This document shows, piece after piece, positions 50,425 to 59,063 of a stretch of DNA of 64,000 bases. Below the pieces are notes generated by a model. The model saw only the letters and a list, made by a program, of their open reading frames with translations. It ran no database searches and was not told the origin of the DNA. A program made the position numbers and the translations under genes. The stretch spans positions 11,454,146-11,518,145 of the forward strand of contig JALIRH010000018.1 in assembly GCA_023055505.1 (NCBI GenBank). The letters run 5' to 3'. Each line of letters opens with the position of its first letter. Positions within the stretch are counted from its first letter, which is position 1. The DNA comes from Callipepla californica brunnescens. Lineage: Eukaryota > Chordata > Aves > Galliformes > Odontophoridae.

Positions 50425-50460
50425 CCCCCCCCCCCCACCCCCTACCCCCCCCCTCCCCCC
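50425..50460 (+). repeat. C-rich tract with four C runs
   Basis: C runs of 12, 5, 9 and 6 (50425-50436, 50438-50442, 50445-50453, 50455-50460) are separated by single or double non-C bases. The complementary strand is a four-run G tract with short loops, which meets the usual intramolecular G-quadruplex pattern. The C strand could form an i-motif. It lies five bases upstream of the uORF start codon. Confidence 0.95.
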
Positions 50461-50464
50461 ATTC

Positions 50465-50560
50465 ATGGTCACTGCATTCCTTTGGAGAAGCGGATCGCGT
50501 TGGATTCCAAAAAGGAGAGCAGGATCCTTGTGCGATAACCCCAGCTGCATGACACCCTGA
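50465..50560 (+). CDS. Candidate upstream ORF, 31 codons
   Basis: ATG at 50465 runs 31 codons to TGA at 50558-50560, ending 69 bases before the presumed splice donor. It begins MVTAFLWRSGSRW and is basic in the middle (PKRRAG). The context ttcATGg has G at +4 but no purine at -3, so initiation would be moderate and leaky. A uORF wholly inside a 5' UTR exon typically lowers translation of the main ORF. No signal peptide or known domain is seen, and no conservation evidence is available here. It could be a chance frame; its value depends on whether the exon is real. Confidence 0.3.
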   Translation: MVTAFLWRSGSRWIPKRRAGSLCDNPSCMTP

Positions 50561-50629
50561 GAGGATTTCCTGAAGGAATCTGGCCGTGTGAAAAATCCCC
50601 TCCGCTTCTGCGGCTCTTTCAGCGTTAAG

Positions 50630-50717
50630 GTAGGAGTGCTGGGCTTATCGTTTGTGCGTTCACTCTCTCTTTTTTTCTTTTTTTCCCTTTTTTTTTTTTC
50701 TTTTTTTTTTTTTTCAG
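50630..50717 (+). other. Possible 88-nt mini-intron in the 5' UTR
   Basis: It starts with the donor GTAGGA at 50630. It ends after a long polypyrimidine tract (T-rich from about 50663) at ttttcag, AG at 50716-50717, followed by cggtgg. A branch-point-like gttcact lies about 58 bp before the AG. All the signals of a short spliceosomal intron are present. The alternative is that the donor pairs with a distant coding exon and the T tract is only a slippage-prone repeat. Confidence 0.3.
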
Positions 50718-51372
50718 CGGTGGTGTGGGGGAGAGGTGTTGCAGTTGGTACTCTGGCAGAGAGCGAGCAGTTTTGCTGCAGTCGTTTGTGCTTTTACTTT
50801 TCCATCGTTATAAACCAGTACTTTCTTTCTGACATCTCCACCATTACGCCCATCTCGGTGTCAAATATGCACATTTATGCAAATTTTATTTCTTTATTAT
50901 CCGCTTCGGGCTCGTCCCCGGTATAGCCCCCTTGCACCATCATTTGTTTGGAGGCATTTTGCTGCAATCAGCTATTTGGAAAGGCTCTGGGGTTCTGTGT
51001 GAGATGTTTACAAAGTAGCTCTCTGCCTAACAGCCAAATAAACAGAAGAGTGTGGAGAGGAGAAGGGAAAAAATATCTGCAGTACAGGGAGAGAGAGAGA
51101 GAGGAAGAGCAAAGCCACAGTTTTCTGCCAGCTCGGAGAGGAGCCGGAGCAGCTCCTCGTGCCCTGCGTGCTCCGTGGTTTGCAGGGGGACACAAAACCA
51201 ACACGTCGGGGTTTGGTTAACCACTTCCCCCACCGCCACCACGGCCACAGAAAGGAAAAAGGGGACGGAGGAGGATGGGGGGTGGGGGGGTGGAAGAGAG
51301 AGGGAGGCGGCCCTTCAGCCCTTCAGAGATCTTGGCTCGTCTTGGATTAAGCGGTTCACCCGCGGTGGGTTT

Positions 51373-51507
51373 TTCCTCCCTTTTTTTTTTTTTTTCCTTC
51401 TATATATTTTTGTTTCTTTTTCTTTTTCCCACCTTTCTTTCCTTTATCTATATATACATATATAATTTTTTTTTCCCCTTTCTTTTTTTCTTTATTTCCT
51501 TCTTTCC
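51373..51507. repeat. Pyrimidine-rich/AT tract between CpG lobes
   Basis: A long T/C-dominated stretch broken by tatatat-type patches (near 51401-51409 and 51448-51463) lies inside the GC-rich island. It produces Phe-rich chance frames on one strand and Lys-rich ones on the other. Confidence 0.85.
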
Positions 51508-51607
51508 GGGCTCGGGCAAAATGCCCGCTTTTTGTGACGGGCATGGGTTCCCGCACGTGATGGAGCAGGGACTGGCACTGGGGAGAAGCAGTGTGCGTGG
51601 CGGGCGT

Positions 51608-51675
51608 GGGGGGAGGAAGGGGGGAAAAGAGGAGAAGAAAAAGAAAAAAAAAAAAAGGAAAAGAAAAAGAAAAAG
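51608..51675 (+). repeat. 68-nt uninterrupted purine tract
   Basis: Every base from 51608 to 51675 is A or G: a G-rich first third (ggggggaggaagggggg) and an A-rich remainder. It is followed directly by a C-rich stretch (about 51676-51720). Long homopurine tracts in promoters can adopt triplex (H-DNA) structures; that is a general property, not shown here. Confidence 0.95.
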
Positions 51676-52300
51676 CACGCCCCCTCCCCCCTCCCCCCCC
51701 TTCTCCTTCCCCCCGCCCCGGCAGTAAATCCGCTTCTCCGCAAAGCCGGGGCGGGGGCCACCCCCCTCCCCTGAGGAAAGACCGCCGCCACCCCCAGCGC
51801 CCACGGGGAGCGGGGGCGGCCGCGCCGCAGCGCCGCTTTTGGCCGCTTCTCAGCTCCAGCCGCCCGCTCCCCTCCCCCCGCACAACCTCTTTCAGGGCTC
51901 GAGGGGACCCCTCCGTCCCGCCGCGACGGGCCCGAGGGCACGCGTCACGGCGAGCGGGGAGCTGCGCTGATTGCGGCGCTCGGCGCGGGCAGAGAAGTTT
52001 GCGGGGGGGACGCGGCGGCGGTGCCGGGGCGCGGCCAGGAGGTGGCGGTGTGTTCCCGCGCCCGCCGCCGGGGCCGTCCCGCCGCCCGCGCTGCGGTGCC
52101 GCGGTGCCCGGCGGCTCGTTGGGGGGAAGAAAGTTCGTCAGGCGGAGCGCGATGGGATGGGGCGTGAGGGAGCAGCGCGCCCGGGCACGCATCCAGAGCG
52201 TCGAGTTGAGCTGTGAGTGCCCCGGTGGTGGCACACTGGGAGCGGAGCGATGAAGCTGTGGTGGTGGTCGGGTGTTTTGCGTCTCTAGGATGCGTGGGTG

Positions 52301-55300
52301 GGACTGCTGCTGGTCTCAACCAGTGCGTACGTGCGCTTAGATGGTTGGTATTTAAAAATAAACCGCCGCAGGAATATATAGGCATCATATTTTTCGTCGT
52401 GGCCGATCAGTGTTGAGTACAAACGCTTGTAGAATTCCCGTCTGGCTTCTGGTGTTCAGTGGTTGATAACGTTAGCGGCGTGTAACGTTTCGAAGCAGGT
52501 GATTAGGAAACAAAGCATAACTGGGTGGCTTTACCAGCGTACTGAAATGGAAATGTCTGGTGTTTTCTCCTCCTGAAGCATGGATGTGACGACCACGAGC
52601 TATAGTTCCATGGGACAGATGATGTTTATTGATTATTAAATATATAAATTCAGCAGTAAAGAAGCAAACTAATTTTCCGTCACAGCAGGAAAAGAAGTAA
52701 TTACTTCCATTAATTTTCATTCCTGTGTGAAAACACAACTTCACTTTATAGCACTGAGCTAATTTCATACGTCTTTTTCTTCTTTTTTTTCCTAGCAATC
52801 TATGCTTTTTGATATTGCACCAATTAACAGCACCTATGCAGACATCTGTATAAGTGACGTGCAGTGGGTATGCATTAAGGCAGGACATTTCACGTTTCTT
52901 TTGCTTTTAGTAATGAGTAGAGGGTAATACGCACTGCCTTATGAATCATATCCCAATGAATCATTAAAGACCAAGAACGTGAAAACGTGCCATGCAGTTG
53001 CTAGTAACTCAAAATCAGTGAGGCACGGCCTTTTATAAGAATGTTAGAGAATGAGACTTAATTTTTGATCTAATTGCTCTTAGCATCTTGGAATTATTAC
53101 TGTTTTGTGTATTAGTGGAGCTGTGATTTTTCTCTGTTCTTATGCCTGTGTATCATATAGACACAGTTACCGTTAGTATGCTGTCTGCGAGTACAACCCA
53201 TTAAGTTACACCAGGTTGTACAGCTGAAATTCAGTTTGGCATCCAAAACACATTGGTCCTCGAGAGGATTCTGATTTATGTCTAGTTTAATTTTTTTCCC
53301 CTCTTTGAATTTAGTCGCGTTTAAGTTCGGTCTGAACTGCAAAGCATACACTGAGAAAGAAAATAGATTTGCTTCCTTCTGTATTTCTAGAGGGAGCGAT
53401 TACTTACCTAGTGTCTTAAAGTGCAGTGCAGTGCTGTGTCACAGACGTGTAGAAATATTACATGTAAATGGAAAAAAAAAAAACTTTTTTTCTTGTTCAG
53501 CTAAGTATGCTGGTTAGTGATGAAGTTTCAGTTTTTAAAAGGTGTAACAATGCAAGCAGATGAAAGCAAGCCTCATGGCTTGAATGAAACACACGCACTG
53601 GATTAAATCAGGAGAGTGATTAAATTGATAGGCTTACTGGAGATGCTGTGCTATTGTATTTTTTTTTCTTGCAGAGACTGTCTTTTTAGCTGAACCTATG
53701 TTCCTGGGAAGTTTATTCACCTAACAAATTTTACATTCGATAAAAATCTCCATCTTAATGGGCATCCTTCTGCTGAAGATCTGTCGTGTGGAGATGAAGG
53801 CAAGAGGCAGAAAGAAAAGCTGTTTAACTGAAGCTTTGTATTAACACGTATCATATAGAAACAAGGATTTGTTTGACTTTTTTTTTTTTTTTTTATAACA
53901 AAAGAGTGATTCAGGGAACATTTACTGACTGCCGCATGGAGGTTTGCACATTTGTTTTTGACAGGTTCTCAATACAGCCTCCTCTTGGCCTTTCAAGCAC
54001 GCGTGCTGCTATTTGATGGCTGAATCACATAGTGTAAAGAGCAGCTCCACCTGGGTAGGACAGGAATAAGCATCATGCTATAACCAGCATATAATTTAGT
54101 CATTCTGTCACTTGAAGACTTGTCATCAAGGTTCAAGATCTCTTCAGCATGAGTAAAATTGGTTAGTTGTGTGCACTGGATTATAAATCTGTGAGTCTTA
54201 AGAAAAGAAAACCCTAATAAAAACAAAACGTAAACATGAGCTGCACAAATCAATATAAGTCTCATGTCCAACTGCAGCCATCCTCTGTCACAGTTCAGCT
54301 CAGGTGCACTCAAGCAATGTTTGTAAAGCATTTATGCTCTGAGCCATTTCGATCCCCACATCTGACAGGGTTATGTACTCAACTCTGTCACCTTTTAATA
54401 GTTCTCTAGTTCTCATTGTATTTGTTATAGAAGTCCCCAGATTGGATTGGAAAAAAACAAAACAAACAACCCCACAGACACACAAGATAAGGCCTTGCTG
54501 TCTAGTGGAGGAGAAACAAGCTTTATAGGTAATACTCCTGGAAAATTATTTCAATTGAGATGAGGCACAATGTTAATCAACTTTTCACAACCTGAAATTG
54601 ATTTAAGGTTAGAGAAGAGAAAATTGAAAAATACAATTTCTAGGCAGTTTGTAGTAGATGGATTCAAAGGGGAGGAAATTATTCTGAAGATATTACATGC
54701 CAGCTCATCTCTCTTTAAGCCATGTAAACTAGTGGGGATTTTATTTTTTTTTTTCCTGAGTATTTTCATTAAAAATAAGATGTATATGAACCACGGTTAC
54801 TTCGTGTTTAGCATGCAGAACTCATGTGAGGATCTGAATGGAAGCAGCCCTTCTAGAAAACGGCTCTTCCTGAGATCTGTAGTGAGGCTTTGCCACAAGC
54901 ATGGCTAATGCAAACCGAATGCATTACCACATGCTGGAGTGATCCCTAGCTAGGAATGTTCACATTTGTATGGTAATAATCTAAAAATAAATTGTAGTCT
55001 CTGATGTCACAGTGTATGATTTGTCCTTTCTGCTGTCTTCTGTGCTGAACCCACACACCACTTACTGTCATACCATCTATTCTGATAAGTGGGTGCTACT
55101 GACTAGCTTCAGCAGAGGGTTAGGACTTTCCATGCTTGTCTTTCTTATTTATGGGCTCACTGAGATTCGCAACTTTGATGGGGAAGTTGAGCCTTTCAAG
55201 AGAGGTAAGCTTCGAAAGTGAATGGCACTTCTGTTAGGAAAAAGATTTGAGGCAGTATCACAGTGGACTGATTCAGTTCACTCTGAAAACAAGAGCAGTA

Positions 55301-55977
55301 TGTGGCTGTCATGGTACTGTTTTTCACATAAATTCCTTCAAAAGTACTGTTTTTTTATTACTTGCAAAGATTGTGACAAACACATACTAAGGATTGATTC
55401 TTTTAATGTAATAAATAAAGATTTGTGGAATAAAATGTTTGCTTTTTTTCCTAGATTAGCCAACAGCCAATTATTGTTTCATCTTAAGTGGCTGATTTGA
55501 TTTCATATGTAGACTGAATTAGCTCAACTTTATTTACTTCTAATTGAATTTGTCTGTATGTGTGATGAAAAATAAAACTGAGTTTCAATTATACAAGCAA
55601 TTGGCACTAAACCACTTCCATATATCACTATAACAGATAACAGATGAAATAGGTATAACTGCAGTTTTGTGTTTGTTGGTAGTAAACTGTTGAACTGTCT
55701 CTTTCAGATTTGCTTTTGTTGAATGTATTTGGCAAAAATAGGTAACCTGCTGCTTCTCAGTACAAACAGTTTCAGAGATAAGGCATTTATTTTCTCTTTC
55801 AAGTGAAGAAAGTCACTATCGTTTTAATAACTTTTCTATAGGCAAAAATGGAAGAGGAAATTCATAAACATGATTCATCATCAGGCACTGTTGCTTGAAG
55901 TTGTCTAATAAATTGTCTTGAAGATACATACTGTTATATTCTCTAGGTCAGTTACAGCTTTAGTACTGACCTGGAAG
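52301..55977. other. Presumed first-intron DNA
   Basis: CpG density falls back to background. No transposon is recognised. T runs occur at about 53879-53894, A runs near 53470-53481 and T runs near 54743-54753. One strong donor-like site (agag|gtaagctt) lies near 55203, but the frame before it is not recognised as coding. If the rightward gene at the CpG island is real, this is its intron. Confidence 0.5.
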
Positions 55978-56417
55978 GAATCACAGAATTACTGAACTGC
56001 AGGGGTTGGAAAGGACCTCCAGAGATCATCGAGTCCAACCCCCTGCCAAAGCAGCTCCCTAGCCCAGGTTGCACAGGTAGGTGTCCAGGCGGGTCTGGAA
56101 CGTCTCCAGAGGAGACTCCACCACCTCTCTGAGCAGCCTGTGCCAGTGCTCTGTCACTGCACTGTGAAGACGTTCCCATGCACATTTGTGTGGAACTTCA
56201 GTGCTTCAGTTTGTGGCCATTACCCCTTGACCCGTCATCATGCAACGCTGAGAAGAGTCCGGCCTCGTCCCTTTTCCTCTTGCTCCTTAGATATTTATAG
56301 ATGTGGATCACATCCTCTCTGAGTCTTTTTTCAAGGCTGAACAGACCTCAGCCTTTCCTCATAAGAGAGGTATTCCAGGCCCTTTATCATCTTAGTAGCC
56401 CTCTGCTGGACTCTGTT
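55978..56417 (-). mobile_element. CR1 LINE (-), 3' fragment
   Basis: Inverted CR1 starting at its 3' end: gaatcacagaattactgaac, 'ggttggaaaggacctccag', then agatcatcgagtccaac and 'ccctgccaaagcagc'. It continues through 'gtccaggcgggtctggaacg' and 'ctccagaggagactccacc' to the 'atcacatcctctctgagtc' and 'ctcagcctttcctcataag' region, stopping near 'agccctctgctggactctg'. It is better preserved than the 9.3 or 43.2 kb copies. The 3' UTR style differs from the 5.9 kb copy, so it is another CR1 subfamily. Confidence 0.93.
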
Positions 56418-56748
56418 TCAAACTTTTGGTACTGTGCTCTGTAGATTTTTTTTTTCAAGTTCATGGCTCTATTAGGACTGACCAGCCATGTTGATCAGAA
56501 CCATCAGGTGGTAACCTTGTGAGATCATTGCCAGACACGTCTGGGTTGATGATCAAGCTTCGTTATGCACTTATTAAAGTTGGTCTTGGACACTTAGTGA
56601 GAAATAGTCAGTTTAATGGTAACAAGCATTCTTCCCAAAAAGTGTTTAATTAAACGCTATGAATAGACAACTAGAGAACTCAAACAAGTTAGGTACCTTT
56701 TCTGGAATGTGTATATATATATAAAATTAAAAAGAAAAGAACATTTTA
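56418..56748. other. Spacer between CR1 and mariner
   Basis: Nothing is recognised. A (TA)n patch lies at about 56711-56722. Confidence 0.5.
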
Positions 56749-57085
56749 TGAGGGCTGCTCTGAAAGTAATGCCTCTTATTTTATGATATTGGCCCATGAT
56801 GTCAGATGTGACCTGCTGGTATGGCAGTAGAGGTTGAGCCTTCACACCGGTATTCCATTACATTTTTTTGCCATGCGACAGATGGCAGCAGAAAGGCGGT
56901 CTGTCAAAATGGTGTCTGACGCAGAAGTGTTGATGGAGCAAAAGTATGGAACTGAATTACTCCATGCAGAAAAAAGGCATCCATTGACATTCACTGACAC
57001 TTGATGAACATTTATGGAGACCAGACAGTGGATGTGAGCACAGTGAGGCAGTGGTGATAGCAACAGTTGGTCATCTCCACTGAAG
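56749..57085 (+). mobile_element. Galluhop-type mariner, 3'-truncated (+)
   Basis: The 5' end is well preserved (tgagggctgctctgaaagta, atgcctcttatttt), preceded by TA at 56747-56748. The body follows the family: 'tggtatggcagtagaggttg', 'gcgacagatggcagcag', 'catttatggagaccagacag', 'tggatgtgagcacagtgagg'. The match ends near 57085, and the 3' half and 3' inverted repeat are absent. It appears the least diverged of the five mariner copies. Because DNA transposons normally move with both ends, the 3' loss is a later deletion. Confidence 0.9.
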
Positions 57086-58997
57086 ATTATATGGCAAAAG
57101 TATTTGTGCTTGGAGATGTGACTCACAATTTTACCTTTACTGATTTGCTGTAAGAGATTTTCAGATATCTTTGTGAATAAACTAAATCAGTATTTTATTT
57201 GTATCGGACTATTTAAGCCATATGCTGTCTAACATATAATAGATTTTTACTCACTTTCATAGTGGGTATTGCGTAGATCATGAACATTAACAGGCTTGTG
57301 TGGCAGACCTAAGGTTAACAGAACATTAACAGATTGGTGTTGTTAGATAAAGGCTTGTTGGATTTTATACAAAGATTTCTGTTGATTTCAAATGGCTTTT
57401 GGACATGTCTTATGAGTAGGTAGCATTTGATATTTGCATAGGACAGAGGAAGTCATACAGTTTAAAAGTTTCCTGTCAACTGTATGTTAAGTTCTGCTCA
57501 TGACATTGTCTCATTTGAAGAAAAAAATACATAAACCAATATGTTCTGAGAAAGTATGCCACTCCATACATTATTTGAAGAGCTTGTTGCTGGTGTAGAT
57601 GACTGCATACAGAAGAAAAGTATGCTACATAATTCAGGTGTATGTACTGTTTCAACTCAGATTCTGTTGGTGATTGCAAAGACAAATGGATGTACAGGCT
57701 TGTTATTTTCTGTGATTTCTGTCTGAAGTTTTTGATTTGTTTTCAACAGAAACTGTGTATTTGTTGGTAACTAAACTGATGGAGTACAGAGATCCATTTT
57801 GTGTACCTTTTACATGGAGGGTTCTCATTAACTGTGTCTGTGAAGAAAAGGCAGTTTTTCGCTTTAACTACCTATGTCATAATATTCATATTATATTATG
57901 CCATCTCACTGGATTTTCAGATGTGCTTTCCTAGATTAGAGATTTCGATATTATTTTATAGGAAGTTTTGAGAAAAGAAAGAAAAATCCTTCCTCTTGAT
58001 TCTAGAGGAGTAGTGGAAGAAGAGTTGGAGCTCATGAGAGTCATTGATCTATTTGCCACTACCCAAACTTTCTGAAGTTAGTAATGTGGTAGGACTGTTC
58101 CTGAATTTCATGGGATGTTTTGGGTGTATAAGCAAAAAGATTCGAGCAACAATGAAATGTTGATGGGCAGCCATGAGCCAAGCACGAGCTAATGAGTTAT
58201 TCCTGTATGAGATGTTCGCTTCAGAGCAGATGGTTCAGCACAGTACTTCAAGACAGCGTTCATCAAGGCAGAGCGTTGCTTCTCAGGCAGTCACATAGCC
58301 ACTGATTTGCTGGTTGGAGTCTTCCAAGCCAAATATATCTTTATCAATAATGTAATTACTGAAATCTCTGCCTGCTGCATTTTGTGCCATCTACATGAAA
58401 ACAAAGGTAAATTCTAAATACACAGTGAAGTGAAGGGAAGTAGAATTTTCTGCAAATTATACACAGCTGGACAGATGAGCCGTGGCGCCTGAGGCTGTGA
58501 ATTTGTATTAACTCAGCCAGCAGTAGGTCTGCTACCCGAATTAGAATTGTTTGGTGTATATAGTTTCCAATGTGCAGGTGGTGAACTAGGGCAGCAGATG
58601 ATGCTGATCCACTGGCTTTGACAGATTAAGTATTTGCAGTTGTCAAAACTGGATGTTAATCTTGAAGCTGGAGGAGATGTCCTCAGGTAGGACCTGGCAT
58701 ATTATTTTCATGCTTATTTTGATTATAGTTTGTTTAGTTGAAGAAGTGATAATGGACAGGCAGATCAATTGCTTCCATCTAAACAGGTTAACATTTAAGG
58801 AAATACTTTGTTTAATCTTATATTTATGATGACTTTCTCAAGCCCTTATGTGTGAACTGCACTTGATTTTTTTTTTTTTGAAGATAAGTGCTTAGTGTTT
58901 GTATCAGTTTGATGTTTTCTTTACATATAGATGACATTTCAAATATAGTGCTTTAGAAATTTGATGATGCAGGTCAGCTGGCACACATTTAAAGAAC

Positions 58998-59063
58998 AGA
59001 GTGAATTAGAAGAGCCAGTAAGACTCTTCTAATTCACTCTCAGTAGGCTCTTAGCCTACTGAG
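58998..59063. repeat. Two abutting perfect hairpins
   Basis: Hairpin 1 has arms of 17 bp (58998-59014 agagtgaattagaagag and 59024-59040, its exact reverse complement) with a 9-nt loop. Hairpin 2 has arms of 11 bp (59039-59049 ctcagtaggct and 59053-59063 agcctactgag) with a 3-nt loop. The two share two bases (59039-59040), so they are mutually exclusive at their junction or abut. No mismatch occurs in either stem. Confidence 0.97.

Larger units (their letters stand above)
50200..50629 (+). other. Candidate untranslated first exon
   Basis: The stretch downstream of the CCAAT boxes contains pyrimidine-rich start-like sequence near 50200-50230. It ends at agcgttaag|gtagga, a good splice-donor match at 50629/50630. 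It has no long frame. It carries a 31-codon upstream ORF and a C-rich tract, so it reads as a 5' UTR exon whose start codon for the main protein lies in a later exon. The 5' limit is a guess, set about 30-40 bp after the last paired CCAAT box; real starts may be dispersed. No homologous gene was recognised. Confidence 0.45.
49780..52300. promoter_or_regulatory. Two-lobed CpG island, likely gene promoter
   Basis: CpG dinucleotides, scarce elsewhere in the window, become dense at about 49757-50340 and again at about 51130-52330. A lower-CpG, pyrimidine-rich middle lies between the lobes. Within the first lobe are CCAAT boxes: ATTGG at 50128-50132 (inverted), CCAAT at 50165-50169 and CCAAT at 50315-50319. 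No convincing TATA box lies nearby, as is usual for CpG-island promoters with dispersed starts. In birds such an island in AT-rich, gene-poor DNA almost always marks the 5' end of a gene, often a large developmental or neuronal one. Transcription to the right is favoured by the splice donor at 50629/50630; a divergent leftward transcript is possible. The gene cannot be named because no coding exon is in view. The large Gly/Pro/Arg-rich open frames over the second lobe, up to 292 codons on the minus strand, are low-complexity artefacts. Confidence 0.8.

Noticed and set aside
51356..52253. Long open frames over the second CpG lobe, up to 292 codons (-) and 220 codons (+)
   Set aside because: They overlap on both strands and in several frames and are Gly/Pro/Arg/Lys/Phe low-complexity translations of GC-rich and homopurine/homopyrimidine DNA. 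No domain is recognised.
55012..55221. Open frame ending near a strong donor-like gtaagc site at 55203
   Set aside because: The frame runs past the donor to its own stop, there is no convincing acceptor at its start and the protein is not recognisable. A lone GTAAG motif is expected by chance at this length.
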